From assembly GCF_000374825.1 (NCBI RefSeq), contig NZ_KB895389.1, positions 1 through 64,000 of the forward strand: a DNA stretch of 64,000 nt. Reading direction: 5' to 3'. Below are positions 26,335 to 37,666 of the stretch, one piece after another. The notes below the pieces were generated by a model that was not told the origin of the DNA, searched no databases, and saw nothing but the letters and a program-made list of their open reading frames with translations. How positions within the stretch are numbered: the first letter of the stretch is position 1; every line of letters begins with the position of its first letter. A program made the translations under genes and the position numbers. The stretch is from Paenibacillus sanguinis 2301083 = DSM 16941 (GTDB taxonomy: Bacteria > Bacillota > Bacilli > Paenibacillales > Paenibacillaceae).

Positions 26335-26357
26335 TCCATTTTCTGATTGAGGGTCAA
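26329..26357 (-). promoter_or_regulatory. Sigma-A promoter of the regulator/peptide pair
   Basis: On the minus strand TTGACC (26357-26352) and TATTAT (26334-26329) are 17 nt apart. Transcription would start near 26322, giving a leader of about 22 nt to GTG 26299. Confidence 0.75.
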
Positions 26358-26391
26358 TTTCGGCGATGTCTTGTCCTTGTTATAATGAAAA

Positions 26392-26420
26392 CAGGCAACT
26401 GTATTTCTGGCAGTTGCCTG
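26392..26420 (-). terminator. Terminator-like hairpin after spoVR
   Basis: CAGGCAACTG and CAGTTGCCTG form a perfect 10-bp stem with a 9-nt loop; on the minus strand TTTTCATTATAAC follows. It separates spoVR from the regulator's promoter. Confidence 0.75.
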
Positions 26421-26427
26421 GCCTTGG

Positions 26428-27867
26428 CTACGATAATATTTTGCGTTGATGCTTTTGCCCATCGTAAGAGAAAAGGGCGCGTTTGTCCTCAACAATGGTC
26501 TCCAGATGAACGGGGCGCCCCCACAAGTGATAAACATGGGGAAGGGTGCGCTCCAGATATTTCAGATCCAGCTCCAGACCTTCATATTGATGCTTGAGCA
26601 GCAGCTCGCCTGAGCGAAGGTAGTCGCCATCCTGGACAACGATATAAGGGGAGCCTCCATTAACGCGCGAAGCGACAAGCTGATCGCGGATATGCTCCCA
26701 GGTTTTGTCGGTAATTTTCCATTCCGGGCCTTGCTTCTCGAAGATGTACAGATCCAGGTCCTGAACAAGCTCCTTGCTCAGATAGCTGCGCAAGAAGGAA
26801 ATGTCCGAGTCCAGCTCCCGCACCTCAAACATCTTCTCCCGTCCCTTCCCGGGGATCCGTCCGAAGCGGCGCTGTTCTTCCTCAGTAGGCTGATTCCAGC
26901 GGCGTTCAATGTCCTCAAAGATTTTCAGGCCAAGGTAATACGGATTAAGGCTTTGCTGGGAGGGCTGCACCACGGAGGAATTCAGCTTGGCGAATTCAAT
27001 CGTCTCCTCACTGCTCAAGTCCAGCTCCCGAATAATGCGTTGATGCCAGTAGGATGCCCAGCCCTCGTTCATGATTTTGGTCTCCATTTGCGGCCAGAAG
27101 TACAGCATTTCTTCCCGTAACATGCTCAAGATATCCCGCTGCCAGTCCTCCAGCACTTCGGAATATTCCTGAATGAACCATACCAGGTCTTTCTCTGGCT
27201 CAGGGGGAAATGCGATTAAGGAGGGGGTGCCTTGAGAAGGCCCCTCTGGCGCCGTGTCCAGCGCCCACAGGTCGTCGTAGATGCCTGGCTTAGTGGTATG
27301 CTTCCGTTCCTCGCGGGCTCTCCGCCGTTTCTCTTCCAACTGTCGCCGCTTATCGTAGCGCATGGGCTTGATCAGTTGGGGATCTACATGCTCCTGAATC
27401 GCCAGCACGTCGTCGATGAAGCTCTCGACGGTATCTGCCCCGTAGGCCAACTGGTAGCTGCTGATACGCTCGGCCGTGGCAGACATGCTCTCGATCATAT
27501 CGCGGTTGGTGGCGGAGAAGCGAAAGTTATTTTTGAAGAAATCACAATGTGCCAGCACATGGGCGACAATCAGCTTGTTCTGAATTAGCGAGTTGCCCTC
27601 CAGGAGAAAGGCATAGCAGGGGTTGGAATTGATGACAAGCTCATAGATTTTGCTTAACCCGAAGTCATATTGCATTTTCATCTTGTTAAAGGTTTTGCCA
27701 AAGCTCCAATGAGAGAAGCGGGTGGGCATTCCATAAGCGCCAAAGGTATAGATAATATCGGCAGGACAGATTTCATAGCGCATCGGATAATAATCGAGCC
27801 CAAAGCTATCGGCAATCTCCATAATTTCCGCAATGGCGAACTCCAGCTCAGCTTGGGATTGAGTCAA
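26428..27867 (-). CDS. spoVR: SpoVR family protein
   Basis: 479 residues. The sequence follows the SpoVR family throughout ([78 protein letters not shown]). In B. subtilis the gene is sigma E-dependent and affects spore cortex formation; the biochemical function is unsettled. The start is TTG 27867, 7 nt past GGGAGGTG, overlapping the yhbH stop. It is the second gene of a yhbH-spoVR operon and ends at a clear hairpin. Confidence 0.95.
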   Translation of the reverse strand: MTQSQAELEFAIAEIMEIADSFGLDYYPMRYEICPADIIYTFGAYGMPTRFSHWSFGKTFNKMKMQYDFGLSKIYELVINSNPCYAFLLEGNSLIQNKLIVAHVLAHCDFFKNNFRFSATNRDMIESMSATAERISSYQLAYGADTVESFIDDVLAIQEHVDPQLIKPMRYDKRRQLEEKRRRAREERKHTTKPGIYDDLWALDTAPEGPSQGTPSLIAFPPEPEKDLVWFIQEYSEVLEDWQRDILSMLREEMLYFWPQMETKIMNEGWASYWHQRIIRELDLSSEETIEFAKLNSSVVQPSQQSLNPYYLGLKIFEDIERRWNQPTEEEQRRFGRIPGKGREKMFEVRELDSDISFLRSYLSKELVQDLDLYIFEKQGPEWKITDKTWEHIRDQLVASRVNGGSPYIVVQDGDYLRSGELLLKHQYEGLELDLKYLERTLPHVYHLWGRPVHLETIVEDKRALFSYDGQKHQRKILS

Positions 27868-29021
27868 CTGGCCGCACCTCCCTCACGCTTGTGAAAAAAT
27901 CGCTTCAGCGCATGGTATACCTCGCCTTTTTCCTTAATTACATAATGAATGAATTTCTCTTGCTTAATATTCCGATAGGCCGACATCAGCGTGCTTCCAC
28001 GATTATACTGGTTGACTTCCCCGTAACCAAACATATTGCACCGCTTGAGTAGCTCACCGATCAATTTAAGGCAACGCTCGTTATCCGAGGTCAGATTATC
28101 TCCATCCGAGAAATGAAACGGATAAATATTGTAGCTGGAGGGGGGATAACGCGAGTCGATGATGTCCAGCGCTTTCTGATATACCGAGGAGCAGATCGTG
28201 CCCCCGCTCTCCCCGCGAGTGAAGAATTCTTCCTCCGTAACTTCCTTCGCCTCGGTATGATGGGCCAGAAATACGATATCGACCTTCTCATATTGATGGC
28301 GGAGGAAGCGGGTCATCCAGAAGAAAAAGCTGCGTGCGCAGTATTTCTCGAAGGCGCCCATCGAGCCTGAGGTATCCATCATGGCCAGGATAACGGCATT
28401 GGAGCGGGGGACGACGATCTCCTCCCAAGTCTTGTAGCGGAGGTCATCGGGCGAAATGCCATGGATGCCCGGCTGACCAGAGGTGGCGTTGCGTCGCAAA
28501 TTTTCCAGGATGGTACGCTTCTTGTCGATGTTGGACATCAGCCCTTTTTTGCGGATATCGTTAAACCGGATTGCTTCACTCTCCAATTCTTCTCTATCTT
28601 TATCTTGAATAAAGGGAAGCTCTAACTCGTCGAACAGCATATCTTCCAGGTCCTCCATGCTGATCTCGGTCTCTACGTAATCCTGGCCGGGCTGGTCCCC
28701 TGCTTTCCCGCCCTTGCCGCTCTTGGGGCTATCCTGTCCCAGCACGTCGCCGACCTGGCTGTCGCCATCGCCCTGCCCCACGTGCTTTTGCTTCTGATAG
28801 TTATGAATGAACCGGTATTCCTCCAGATTTCGTAGAGGGACTTTAATGATTTGTTTACCGTCCGACATGATAATGTTCTCTTCGGTGACCAGATCGGGTA
28901 GATTCTGCCTGATCACTTCCCGTACTTTTTCCTGATGGCGCTGCTGGTCCTGATACCCTTTGCGGTGCAGCGACCAATCCTCCTTGGAGACGACAAAGTT
29001 ATACCGTTCAGGTGAAGACAT
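27864..29021 (-). CDS. yhbH: YhbH family sporulation protein (DUF444)
   Basis: 385 residues. The N-terminal half is charged ([26 protein letters not shown]) with a Gly/Asp/Lys linker; the C-terminal half is a von Willebrand A-like domain with DTSGSM as metal-site motif and [29 protein letters not shown]. The start is ATG 29021 (MSSPERYNF) behind GGAGGTG; the frame is open to 29192 but that part has no ribosome site. The partner genes prkA and spoVR are close by, as in E. coli yeaG-yeaH-ycgB. The three are thought to work together, probably with YhbH as adaptor of PrkA. Confidence 0.94.
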   Translation of the reverse strand: MSSPERYNFVVSKEDWSLHRKGYQDQQRHQEKVREVIRQNLPDLVTEENIIMSDGKQIIKVPLRNLEEYRFIHNYQKQKHVGQGDGDSQVGDVLGQDSPKSGKGGKAGDQPGQDYVETEISMEDLEDMLFDELELPFIQDKDREELESEAIRFNDIRKKGLMSNIDKKRTILENLRRNATSGQPGIHGISPDDLRYKTWEEIVVPRSNAVILAMMDTSGSMGAFEKYCARSFFFWMTRFLRHQYEKVDIVFLAHHTEAKEVTEEEFFTRGESGGTICSSVYQKALDIIDSRYPPSSYNIYPFHFSDGDNLTSDNERCLKLIGELLKRCNMFGYGEVNQYNRGSTLMSAYRNIKQEKFIHYVIKEKGEVYHALKRFFHKREGGAAS

Positions 29022-29228
29022 GGGGAACACCTCCATATGGGGATTTGCAGAATTGTAATTTCGCTGTTTAGTGGATGTAACTAAAGTATATTCAGGGAGA
29101 GGAACGATATGTGAAGGATAGGGGTTTGTAAACGACGGAAATAGAAAGAGCTGCCTCAAACCACGCTTCCCACTGGGCCATGCGTAATTCAAGACAGCTT
29201 GGCAAGCATGTCGGTCATGCCGATGGAT

Positions 29229-30080
29229 TCAAGCCAATGTTTTGGTATAGAGAATACCGATTGTTTTGGCGCCACAGTGACTGGAGATGACACAGCCGGC
29301 ATCCGAAATGGCAACTGTAGCCTGCGTGTTTTGTTCCAGCGCTTGCCTTAGAAGCTGGGCATCCGCGTCAGCCAAGGAATGGGTAACGAAGATCAGATCC
29401 TGGTCCATCTCCTCCACATGGCTAAGCGCATTGCTTAACAATCGATCCAGCGCCTTGTCTCTGCTGCCGCGGATTTTGTAAGCAGGGGTCATTTTCCCAT
29501 TCACCACTTTGATAACCGGTCTAATCTTGAGCAAGCTGCCTACGATATTTTGCATTCCGGAGCAGCGGCCGCCCTTATACAAGTAATCCAGCGAATCGAT
29601 GACGAACTCCGTTTCCACCTGCGGGCGTACGGCGGTTAGCAGCTCGATAATTTCAGGGATGCCTTTGCCTTGCTCTACTGCATGTGCGGCCTTCATCACC
29701 AGAAGCCCAATACCGGAGGACAGGTTGAGGGAATCGAAGACAGTCACGTCGCCTTCGGCGAACTCCGCTGCCGCCAGCAATGCATTCTGGTAGGTGGAGG
29801 ACAGCTCTGAGGACAAGCTAATGTACAGGATTTGCCGCTCTTCTTGTACGAATGGAGCAAAGGACTGAATGAAATCGGCCGGAGAAGGGGCGGCTGTCTT
29901 GGGCAGGCTCCCCGATTCCGTTACTTTGTCGTAAAGCTTGGGTACGGTGAGATCTACACCATCCTTGTAGATTTGATCGGTGAACGTCACATATAGAGGC
30001 ACAATGCCAATATCGTATTGCTGAATCCACTCTGAAGGCAGATCGCAGGTGCTGTCCGCAAAAATCTTAATCGAGCCCAT
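29229..30080 (-). CDS. DegV family fatty-acid-binding protein (copy 1)
   Basis: 283 residues. Signatures are IKIFADSTCDLPSEW at the start, KTAAPSPADFIQSF, ISLSSELSSTYQNALLAA, DSLNLSSGIGLLVMKAA, YLYKGGRCSG and the C-terminal SDAGCVISSHCGAKTIGILY. DegV/FakB proteins bind a fatty acid and present it to the kinase FakA for incorporation into phospholipid. No fakA is nearby. The start follows AGGAGGGG. It is a tandem paralogue of the gene at 30120-30980, 39 nt away. Confidence 0.93.
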   Translation of the reverse strand: MGSIKIFADSTCDLPSEWIQQYDIGIVPLYVTFTDQIYKDGVDLTVPKLYDKVTESGSLPKTAAPSPADFIQSFAPFVQEERQILYISLSSELSSTYQNALLAAAEFAEGDVTVFDSLNLSSGIGLLVMKAAHAVEQGKGIPEIIELLTAVRPQVETEFVIDSLDYLYKGGRCSGMQNIVGSLLKIRPVIKVVNGKMTPAYKIRGSRDKALDRLLSNALSHVEEMDQDLIFVTHSLADADAQLLRQALEQNTQATVAISDAGCVISSHCGAKTIGILYTKTLA

Positions 30081-30119
30081 GGTAACCCCTCCTGTTCAGG
30101 ACATGATATAGCTGTTACC

Positions 30120-30980
30120 TTAATGAACGGGTAATTTCCGGGTGTACATAATACCGATGGTGTGTGGTCCGCAGTGACTCGAAATGACGCAGCCCGCTTC
30201 GGATACGGCAACTTTGCGGGCCCCGGTCTGTTCTTGTAAAATGGAGGCAAGCTTCAGCGCTTCTTCTTCCGCCTCTGTATGGACTACCAGAATCAAATCC
30301 TGATCCATGTTGTCCTTATCGGCAAGGGCGTTATCCAGCATTTGCTGTACCGCTTTCTCCTTGCGGCCGCGCACCTTGTAAGCGGGGATGATGCTGCCAT
30401 CGACCAGCTTAAGCACCGGACGAATTTGCAGCAGGCTTCCAATGAAATGCTGCATTCCGGAGCAGCGTCCGCCCTTATATAAATACTCGAGCGTATCAAT
30501 AACAAACTGAGTCTCTACTTGTGGCCGCATTGCGCTGACTTGTACGGCAATCTCTTCTGAAGAGAGGCCTTGCTCCGCCAGCTTGACGGCCTTCATAACC
30601 AGTAGACCAATACCGCTGCATAAGGTCAGTGAATCAATGACATGAATGCGGCCTTCGGGGAATTCCCCTGCCGCAATCTTTGCATTTTGATACGTAGACG
30701 ATAGCTTGGACGACAAACTGATATATACGATATCCTGTCCACGTTCGATATAGGGTCCAAAGGCGCTAACAAAATCTCCCGGGGAGGGAGCTGTCGTCTT
30801 TGGCAGGGTACCTTCTTTTTCTACACGTTGGTAAATATCGCTTGGAGTAATATCGATGCCGTCCCGGAATGTCTCGCTTCCGAACACGACATATAGCGGA
30901 ACAAGGCTGATATCATGGCGCTGAAGCCAATCGCCAGGCAGGTCCGAGGTGCTATCTGAAAAAATCTTTACATTAGGCAT
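30120..30980 (-). CDS. DegV family fatty-acid-binding protein (copy 2)
   Basis: 286 residues, aligned end to end with its downstream neighbour: VKIFSDSTSDLPGDW, KTTAPSPGDFVSAF, ISLSSKLSSTYQNAKIAAGEF, DSLTLCSGIGLLVMKAV, YLYKGGRCSG, SEAGCVISSHCGPHTIGIMY. It should likewise bind a fatty acid for the Fak system. The two copies probably arose by tandem duplication and may prefer different chain types, as FakB1 and FakB2 do in Staphylococcus. The upstream copy is transcribed first. Confidence 0.93.
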   Translation of the reverse strand: MPNVKIFSDSTSDLPGDWLQRHDISLVPLYVVFGSETFRDGIDITPSDIYQRVEKEGTLPKTTAPSPGDFVSAFGPYIERGQDIVYISLSSKLSSTYQNAKIAAGEFPEGRIHVIDSLTLCSGIGLLVMKAVKLAEQGLSSEEIAVQVSAMRPQVETQFVIDTLEYLYKGGRCSGMQHFIGSLLQIRPVLKLVDGSIIPAYKVRGRKEKAVQQMLDNALADKDNMDQDLILVVHTEAEEEALKLASILQEQTGARKVAVSEAGCVISSHCGPHTIGIMYTRKLPVH

Positions 30981-31123
30981 ACACAGTCTCCTTGTTCCAA
31001 ATCATACTAATTCATTACATGAGTGCAGCATATCATTTAGAAAAACCTATTCCATTTTAGCAAAAATGACGGGAAGAGGGAACGTACAGCCATGGAAGAA
31101 CAAGCACAGATATAGGTTTTCTA

Positions 31124-31540
31124 TTAGAGCGAAGCCATGCTTCCAGTGATGAGCAGGCCGATAAATCCCAATCCGGGCAGCAAGGAGAAGATTAACCCGA
31201 GGATGGCAAATACCTTTCTGCGGTTCTTGAGTGCAAGCCCGACGATTCCCAACACCAGCCCGATCAGATTAAGAAATAGCGAAGCCAGGAAGAGAAATAC
31301 TGCGGAGATGGTGTCTGCGCGTAACATAATATCATCAGCGGTTGGCATGATCGATTGATCCATGATATTAACAACAGCTGAAGCGAAGAGCACCAGGGAT
31401 GATACATATCCAATCAGCGCCAGCACGCTAACAATAAAAGAAGCGATGCCCGGTCCTGAAAATTTAGCTTTTGTAACAGGTGGAAGGTCTGCGCCAGGTT
31501 GTGGTGAATAAGATGAGTGTTCTGTTGGGTTGTAGTTCAT
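31124..31540 (-). CDS. Small membrane protein, DUF4190-like
   Basis: 138 residues. A proline-rich cytoplasmic N-terminus (NPTEHSSYSPQPGADLPPV) is followed by three or four hydrophobic helices (GIASFIVSVLALIGYVSSLVLFASAV, FLFLASLFLNLIGLVLGIVGLAL, FAILGLIFSLLPGLGFIGLLI). Glycine-rich helices joined by a short basic loop (KNRRK) are typical of DUF4190-type proteins of unknown role. The start is ATG 31540 after AAAGGGAG. It is a single-gene unit. Confidence 0.7.
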   Translation of the reverse strand: MNYNPTEHSSYSPQPGADLPPVTKAKFSGPGIASFIVSVLALIGYVSSLVLFASAVVNIMDQSIMPTADDIMLRADTISAVFLFLASLFLNLIGLVLGIVGLALKNRRKVFAILGLIFSLLPGLGFIGLLITGSMASL

Positions 31541-31709
31541 AAAAAACTCCCTTTAATTAATCTTTTATGATTAATCTTTCATATCTATCTGGAAAATGCA
31601 AGGTTCTTTTGAGGTGCCGCATTGCGGGATGAATGGTAATTGAGGTAGTCCTTGGGTTATTATACTTTTATGAAGAAGGTTGAATTCATTGTAGGAGGTA
31701 AAGGCAAGG

Positions 31710-32096
31710 ATGCGCAATTATGCGGGAATTGGAGCTATCATCATGCTGCTGGCAGTAGCTTTGGGAGCCTTCGGCGCCCATATTCTTAAAGAAAAAATCG
31801 GGGCTTCGGCTCTCGAAACCTATGAGACCGGAGTCCACTATCAGATGATCCACGGGCTTGCTATTTTGGCATGCGCCTTGTTTGCAGAGAAATGGGGGAC
31901 GTCCCGGCGACTTCGCTGGGCTAACCGTTTGTTTGTCATCGGCATTGTTCTATTCTCCGGCAGCCTATACGGTCTCGCCATTATGGAGTGGAGATGGCTG
32001 GGTCCTGTAACTCCGTTAGGAGGTGTCTCTTTTCTGGCAGGTTGGCTGCTGCTGGCTATAGAGGCCTGGAGGGGCAACTCCTGGCGCATAGGCTAG
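31710..32096 (+). CDS. DUF423 family membrane protein (YwdK-like)
   Basis: 128 residues, four membrane helices. The family signature is ALGAFGAHILKEKIGASALETYETGVHYQMIHGLAIL near the start and FSGSLYGLAI…LGPVTPLGGVSFLAGWLLLA near the end. The function of DUF423 proteins is unknown. The ribosome site GTAGGAGG precedes the ATG. A strong terminator follows. Confidence 0.9.
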   Translation: MRNYAGIGAIIMLLAVALGAFGAHILKEKIGASALETYETGVHYQMIHGLAILACALFAEKWGTSRRLRWANRLFVIGIVLFSGSLYGLAIMEWRWLGPVTPLGGVSFLAGWLLLAIEAWRGNSWRIG

Positions 32097-32135
32097 AGAA
32101 TTGATCCGCCAACCATCAGCATGGCGTTAATGAAT

Positions 32136-32181
32136 AAGAACGGTGAGTTAGCTTCCTGAAGCGAAAATGCTCACCGTTCTT
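32136..32181 (+). terminator. Terminator after DUF423 gene
   Basis: AAGAACGGTGAG (32136-32147) pairs perfectly with CTCACCGTTCTT (32170-32181); TTGCGTGG follows. The loop is 22 nt. Confidence 0.7.
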
Positions 32182-32224
32182 TGCGTGGATTTGTAGAAGT
32201 AAAGTAACAAGATTAAATCGTGAA

Positions 32225-32250
32225 CCTGACTTTTGAACACGCACTTTAAG
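32225..32250. repeat. Possible remnant end of MITE-like element A
   Basis: CCTGACTTTTGAACACGCAC followed by TTTAAG resembles CCCGACTTTTTGAACTCGCG followed by CTTAAAG at 12557-12583, the right end of element A. No matching left end is found nearby. It abuts the stop of the minus-strand gene starting at 32779. Confidence 0.4.
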
Positions 32251-32779
32251 TGTCGAGAAAATCGATGACCTCACTTAACTTTAAAGTGTAGACCTGTTTC
32301 TCATCAACATGATAAACGCTGAGTGTATAGACTTCGGGTTGGAAATTCAGAATACGGCAAGGTATGTTTATTCGTTTTCCGTTGCGTTTGATATAGAGGC
32401 GGACAAGTCGGTTATTGTTGATATAGTTCTGAATCCAGGCCTGAAATTCTTCGCTGGCAGCAATATCCTTGAAGCTGCTCGAAATAGCTTCCTCGGCAGC
32501 AACGGGTAATTTGCTGGATTTGGGAGGAGACTCCTGTATCTCTGGATGCTTGTGCGATGATTTAATATGTGCCTGTTTAGAGTTGGCAAGCATGGATTCA
32601 ATGATCTTGCCAAGCTGTGAACCCGAATTAATTCGATAATCTATAATGTTGTCGTTGTTGTTGAGCAGTTCAAGCAATGATTGTAATGCCAATGCATTGG
32701 AATTGCCTTTGATCAGAATATCGACGTTAAACAAATAGCCCAACTCTTCTTCGTCATGTTGTTCATTCTGTTTGTTCAT
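32246..32779 (-). CDS. Hypothetical protein
   Basis: 177 residues, no recognised family. It starts MNKQNEQHDEEELGYLFNVDI, has a helical Asn/Leu-rich region, a charged disordered linker rich in Lys, Ser and Pro (about 75-105), a helical stretch (FQAWIQNYINNNRLV) and a C-terminal beta-rich part (VRLYIKRNGKRINIPCRIL … VYTLKLSEVIDFL) that could be a small barrel. ATG 32779 follows GGGGGAG; the frame to 32914 lacks a ribosome site. It is a soluble protein, transcribed alone. Confidence 0.65.
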   Translation of the reverse strand: MNKQNEQHDEEELGYLFNVDILIKGNSNALALQSLLELLNNNDNIIDYRINSGSQLGKIIESMLANSKQAHIKSSHKHPEIQESPPKSSKLPVAAEEAISSSFKDIAASEEFQAWIQNYINNNRLVRLYIKRNGKRINIPCRILNFQPEVYTLSVYHVDEKQVYTLKLSEVIDFLDT

Positions 32780-33100
32780 AGCTCCCCCAAAAAGTTTCGT
32801 CCTTAGGCTGAAAATTGAATTGCTCACAAAAAATACCCAACTAATAATAGCATTGCTAACGAAACAATCATAGTCCAAATTCTGAGAATTTCTGCAAATT
32901 TGCTGAAAATTCAAAGTATGGAGCAGCTAAGTTACTTTAGACTTGTTCACACTTTGTTCGCAAAGAATGAGCCATGCTTGTTTCGCAAATACTGAACAAG
33001 GGTAAGTATGAGATGTGCACGTCAGGGCTTTTGAGATCATTGCTCAGGCTGCGGCTTGAGGATTGAATACACTAAACTTTTATAGAAAGCAGGGACTAGC

Positions 33101-33574
33101 ATGGCTAAATCAGATGCAAAATCAACAGGAAAAACAAACACATCCAGACTTGAATCATTGATGAATGAACAGGTTGCCAATCTGAACGTACTTTATGTCA
33201 AGTTGCACAGCTACCATTGGTTTGTGAAGGGGAACAGCTTCTTCAGACTTCATGTTAAATTCGAAGAGCTATATAATGAAGTATCTGAGCAGATGGATGC
33301 GATTGCCGAACGGATGCTTACATTAAAATGGAATCCGGCAGCAACGTTGAAGGAATATTTAGAATTAGCTACTATTCAGGAGGCTTCCGGCAAGGAAGAG
33401 CCGCAAGCGATGGTTCAACATTTGCTGGAGGATCTCGCAACCTTGTGCGAATCCTACCGTGAAGGAATCGAGCAAGCCGGAACAGCAGGCGATGATGCCA
33501 CTGCGGATTTGCTAACAGGTTATGTAGGTAGTTTGGAGAAGCATATGTGGATGCTTCGGGCTTACTTGGGCTAA
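33101..33574 (+). CDS. Dps family ferritin-like DNA-protection protein
   Basis: 157 residues. Ferroxidase ligands sit in KLHSYHWFVKGNSFFRLHVKFEELYNEVSEQMDAIAERM, the Dps signature. A Lys/Ser/Thr-rich tail of 15 residues precedes the helical core and may contact DNA. Dps dodecamers oxidise and store iron and shield DNA in stress. AGCAGGGA lies before the ATG. The gene is monocistronic with a terminator behind it, and the next operon is sufCDSUB, also tied to iron. Confidence 0.92.
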   Translation: MAKSDAKSTGKTNTSRLESLMNEQVANLNVLYVKLHSYHWFVKGNSFFRLHVKFEELYNEVSEQMDAIAERMLTLKWNPAATLKEYLELATIQEASGKEEPQAMVQHLLEDLATLCESYREGIEQAGTAGDDATADLLTGYVGSLEKHMWMLRAYLG

Positions 33575-33629
33575 CAGAGGTAGTGGCGTTAACGAGGGGC
33601 CTTGAAGGCCGCAGAGCAGACCGCCGCGC

Positions 33630-33665
33630 AGAAGGACTTGGCCATAGGGATGGCCGAGTCCTTCT
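33630..33665 (+). terminator. Terminator after dps
   Basis: AGAAGGACTTGGCCAT pairs with ATGGCCGAGTCCTTCT with one mismatch around AGGG. It is followed by ATGCGTTTAAGC; the T-run is weak. Confidence 0.65.
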
Positions 33666-33815
33666 ATGCGTTTAAGCAATTGTCAAGTCAACATCATGTG
33701 TCTGTGACATAAAACACATTGCCAGCGGATATCGGCGGACATACGTTGCTTATGCAAAAAAAGTAGGATAGAATGAAATGAGAATCAGTGAGAATCAGCG
33801 ATAATCATTCTAAAC

Positions 33816-33830
33816 TGATAATTATTATGG
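33816..33830. promoter_or_regulatory. Fur-like box in suf promoter region
   Basis: TGATAATTATTATGG matches the 7-1-7 Fur box TGATAATNATTATCA at 12 of 14 fixed positions. Related GATAATCATTC lies just before it, at 33800-33810. It borders a TACAAT -10 candidate at 33831-33836, about 67 nt before sufC. Iron control of suf is inferred. Confidence 0.5.
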
Positions 33831-33902
33831 TACAATGGCAAGAACAAGGGCGGCGCCCTTGATCAAATAACGTTAATTATTGTTAATGGAAGGAGTAAGC
33901 TT

Positions 33903-34685
33903 ATGGCGACGCATTTTGTGGTTGAGGGGCTTAAGGCAACAATCGAGGACAAGGAAATCCTGAAGGGGATTGATATTGAAATAAAAGGCGGCGAAATTCA
34001 TGCCATCATGGGACCTAACGGTACCGGGAAAAGTACGCTTGCTTCTGCATTGATGGGTCATCCCAAATATGAGGTTACGGATGGGAAAGCGTTGTTGAAT
34101 GGCGAAGACGTGCTGGAGATGGCTGTGGACGAGCGGGCTCGTGCTGGCTTGTTCCTGGCTATGCAATATCCAAGCGAGATAGCGGGGGTTACGAACTCTG
34201 ACTTCTTGCGCAGCGCCATCAACGCACGGCGTGAAGAAGGGGACGAGATTTCTCTGATTAAATTCATCCGTCAAATGGAAGGTCAGATGAAGGCGTTGGA
34301 GATGAACCCTGAGTTCGCTCATCGTTATCTGAACGAAGGCTTCTCTGGAGGGGAGAAAAAGCGTAACGAGATTCTGCAAATGATGTTGCTTGATCCTAAA
34401 ATCGTTATTTTGGATGAGATCGACTCCGGTCTGGACATTGATGCTTTGAGAATTGTAGCTAACGGTGTCAATTCCATGCGGAGTGAGGATCGCGGCTTCC
34501 TGATTATTACCCACTATCAACGTCTGTTAAATTATGTGAAGCCTGATTTCGTCCATGTTATGATGCAAGGACGTATTGTTAAATCCGGGGGCCCTGAACT
34601 GGCTGAGCGTCTGGAGCAGGATGGTTATGACTGGATTAAGGAAGAGCTTGGTATCGTGGACGAAACGGTCGGTCAAGAAGCCTAG
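33903..34685 (+). CDS. sufC: Fe-S cluster assembly ATPase SufC
   Basis: 260 residues. It is an ABC-type ATPase with Walker A GPNGTGKST at 37-45, signature FSGGEKKRNEI, Walker B IVILDEIDSGLDID and the H-loop IITHYQRLL. SufC binds SufB and SufD to form the scaffold on which Fe-S clusters are built. AAGGAGTAAG precedes the ATG. It opens the order sufC-D-S-U-B usual in Firmicutes. Confidence 0.97.
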   Translation: MATHFVVEGLKATIEDKEILKGIDIEIKGGEIHAIMGPNGTGKSTLASALMGHPKYEVTDGKALLNGEDVLEMAVDERARAGLFLAMQYPSEIAGVTNSDFLRSAINARREEGDEISLIKFIRQMEGQMKALEMNPEFAHRYLNEGFSGGEKKRNEILQMMLLDPKIVILDEIDSGLDIDALRIVANGVNSMRSEDRGFLIITHYQRLLNYVKPDFVHVMMQGRIVKSGGPELAERLEQDGYDWIKEELGIVDETVGQEA

Positions 34686-34704
34686 ACGGAAGGAGGAATA
34701 GAGA

Positions 34705-37222
<2,518 letters not shown>

Positions 37223-37223
<1 letters not shown>

Positions 37224-37645
37224 TGCAACTGGACGATTTATATCGACGCGTCATTATGGATCATTATAAGAATCCGCGCAATCGGGGGAAGTTTGAGCAA
37301 GAAGCTGTGACTGTTGACCTGAACAACCCCACCTGTGGTGACCGGATTTCCTTGCAGCTTATTGTGGAAGGGGATATCGTTCGCGATGCCCGGTTCACCG
37401 GGGAAGGATGCTCAATCAGTATCTCATCGGCTTCCATGATGACGGAGGCCGTGAAGGGGCGCAGCTTCGCAGAGGCTCTGGACTTGGCTGGAAGGTTCTC
37501 CCGGCTCATGATGGGAGAATCCGTAGAATTTGATGATTATGAAGACATTGAAGCTTTATCTGGCGTTAATAAATTTCCTGCTCGCATCAAATGTGCGACT
37601 TTAGCCTGGAATGCCCTAAAGAAAGGCATTCAGGCAGAATCATAA
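37223..37645 (+). CDS. sufU: Zn-dependent sulfurtransferase SufU
   Basis: 140 residues. Zinc ligands Cys38 and Asp40 (PTCGDRI), Cys63 (GEGCSIS) and Cys124 (RIKCATLAW) are all present. In Gram-positive bacteria SufU takes the persulfide from SufS and passes it to SufB, rather than acting as a scaffold. The ATG overlaps the sufS stop (TAATG). Confidence 0.95.
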
Positions 37646-37666
37646 ACCCTAAGGAGGTAGCCGAAC

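Noticed and set aside
29022-29192. N-terminal extension of YhbH
   Set aside because: GGAGGTG sits right before ATG 29021 and family members begin there; the extension has no ribosome site.
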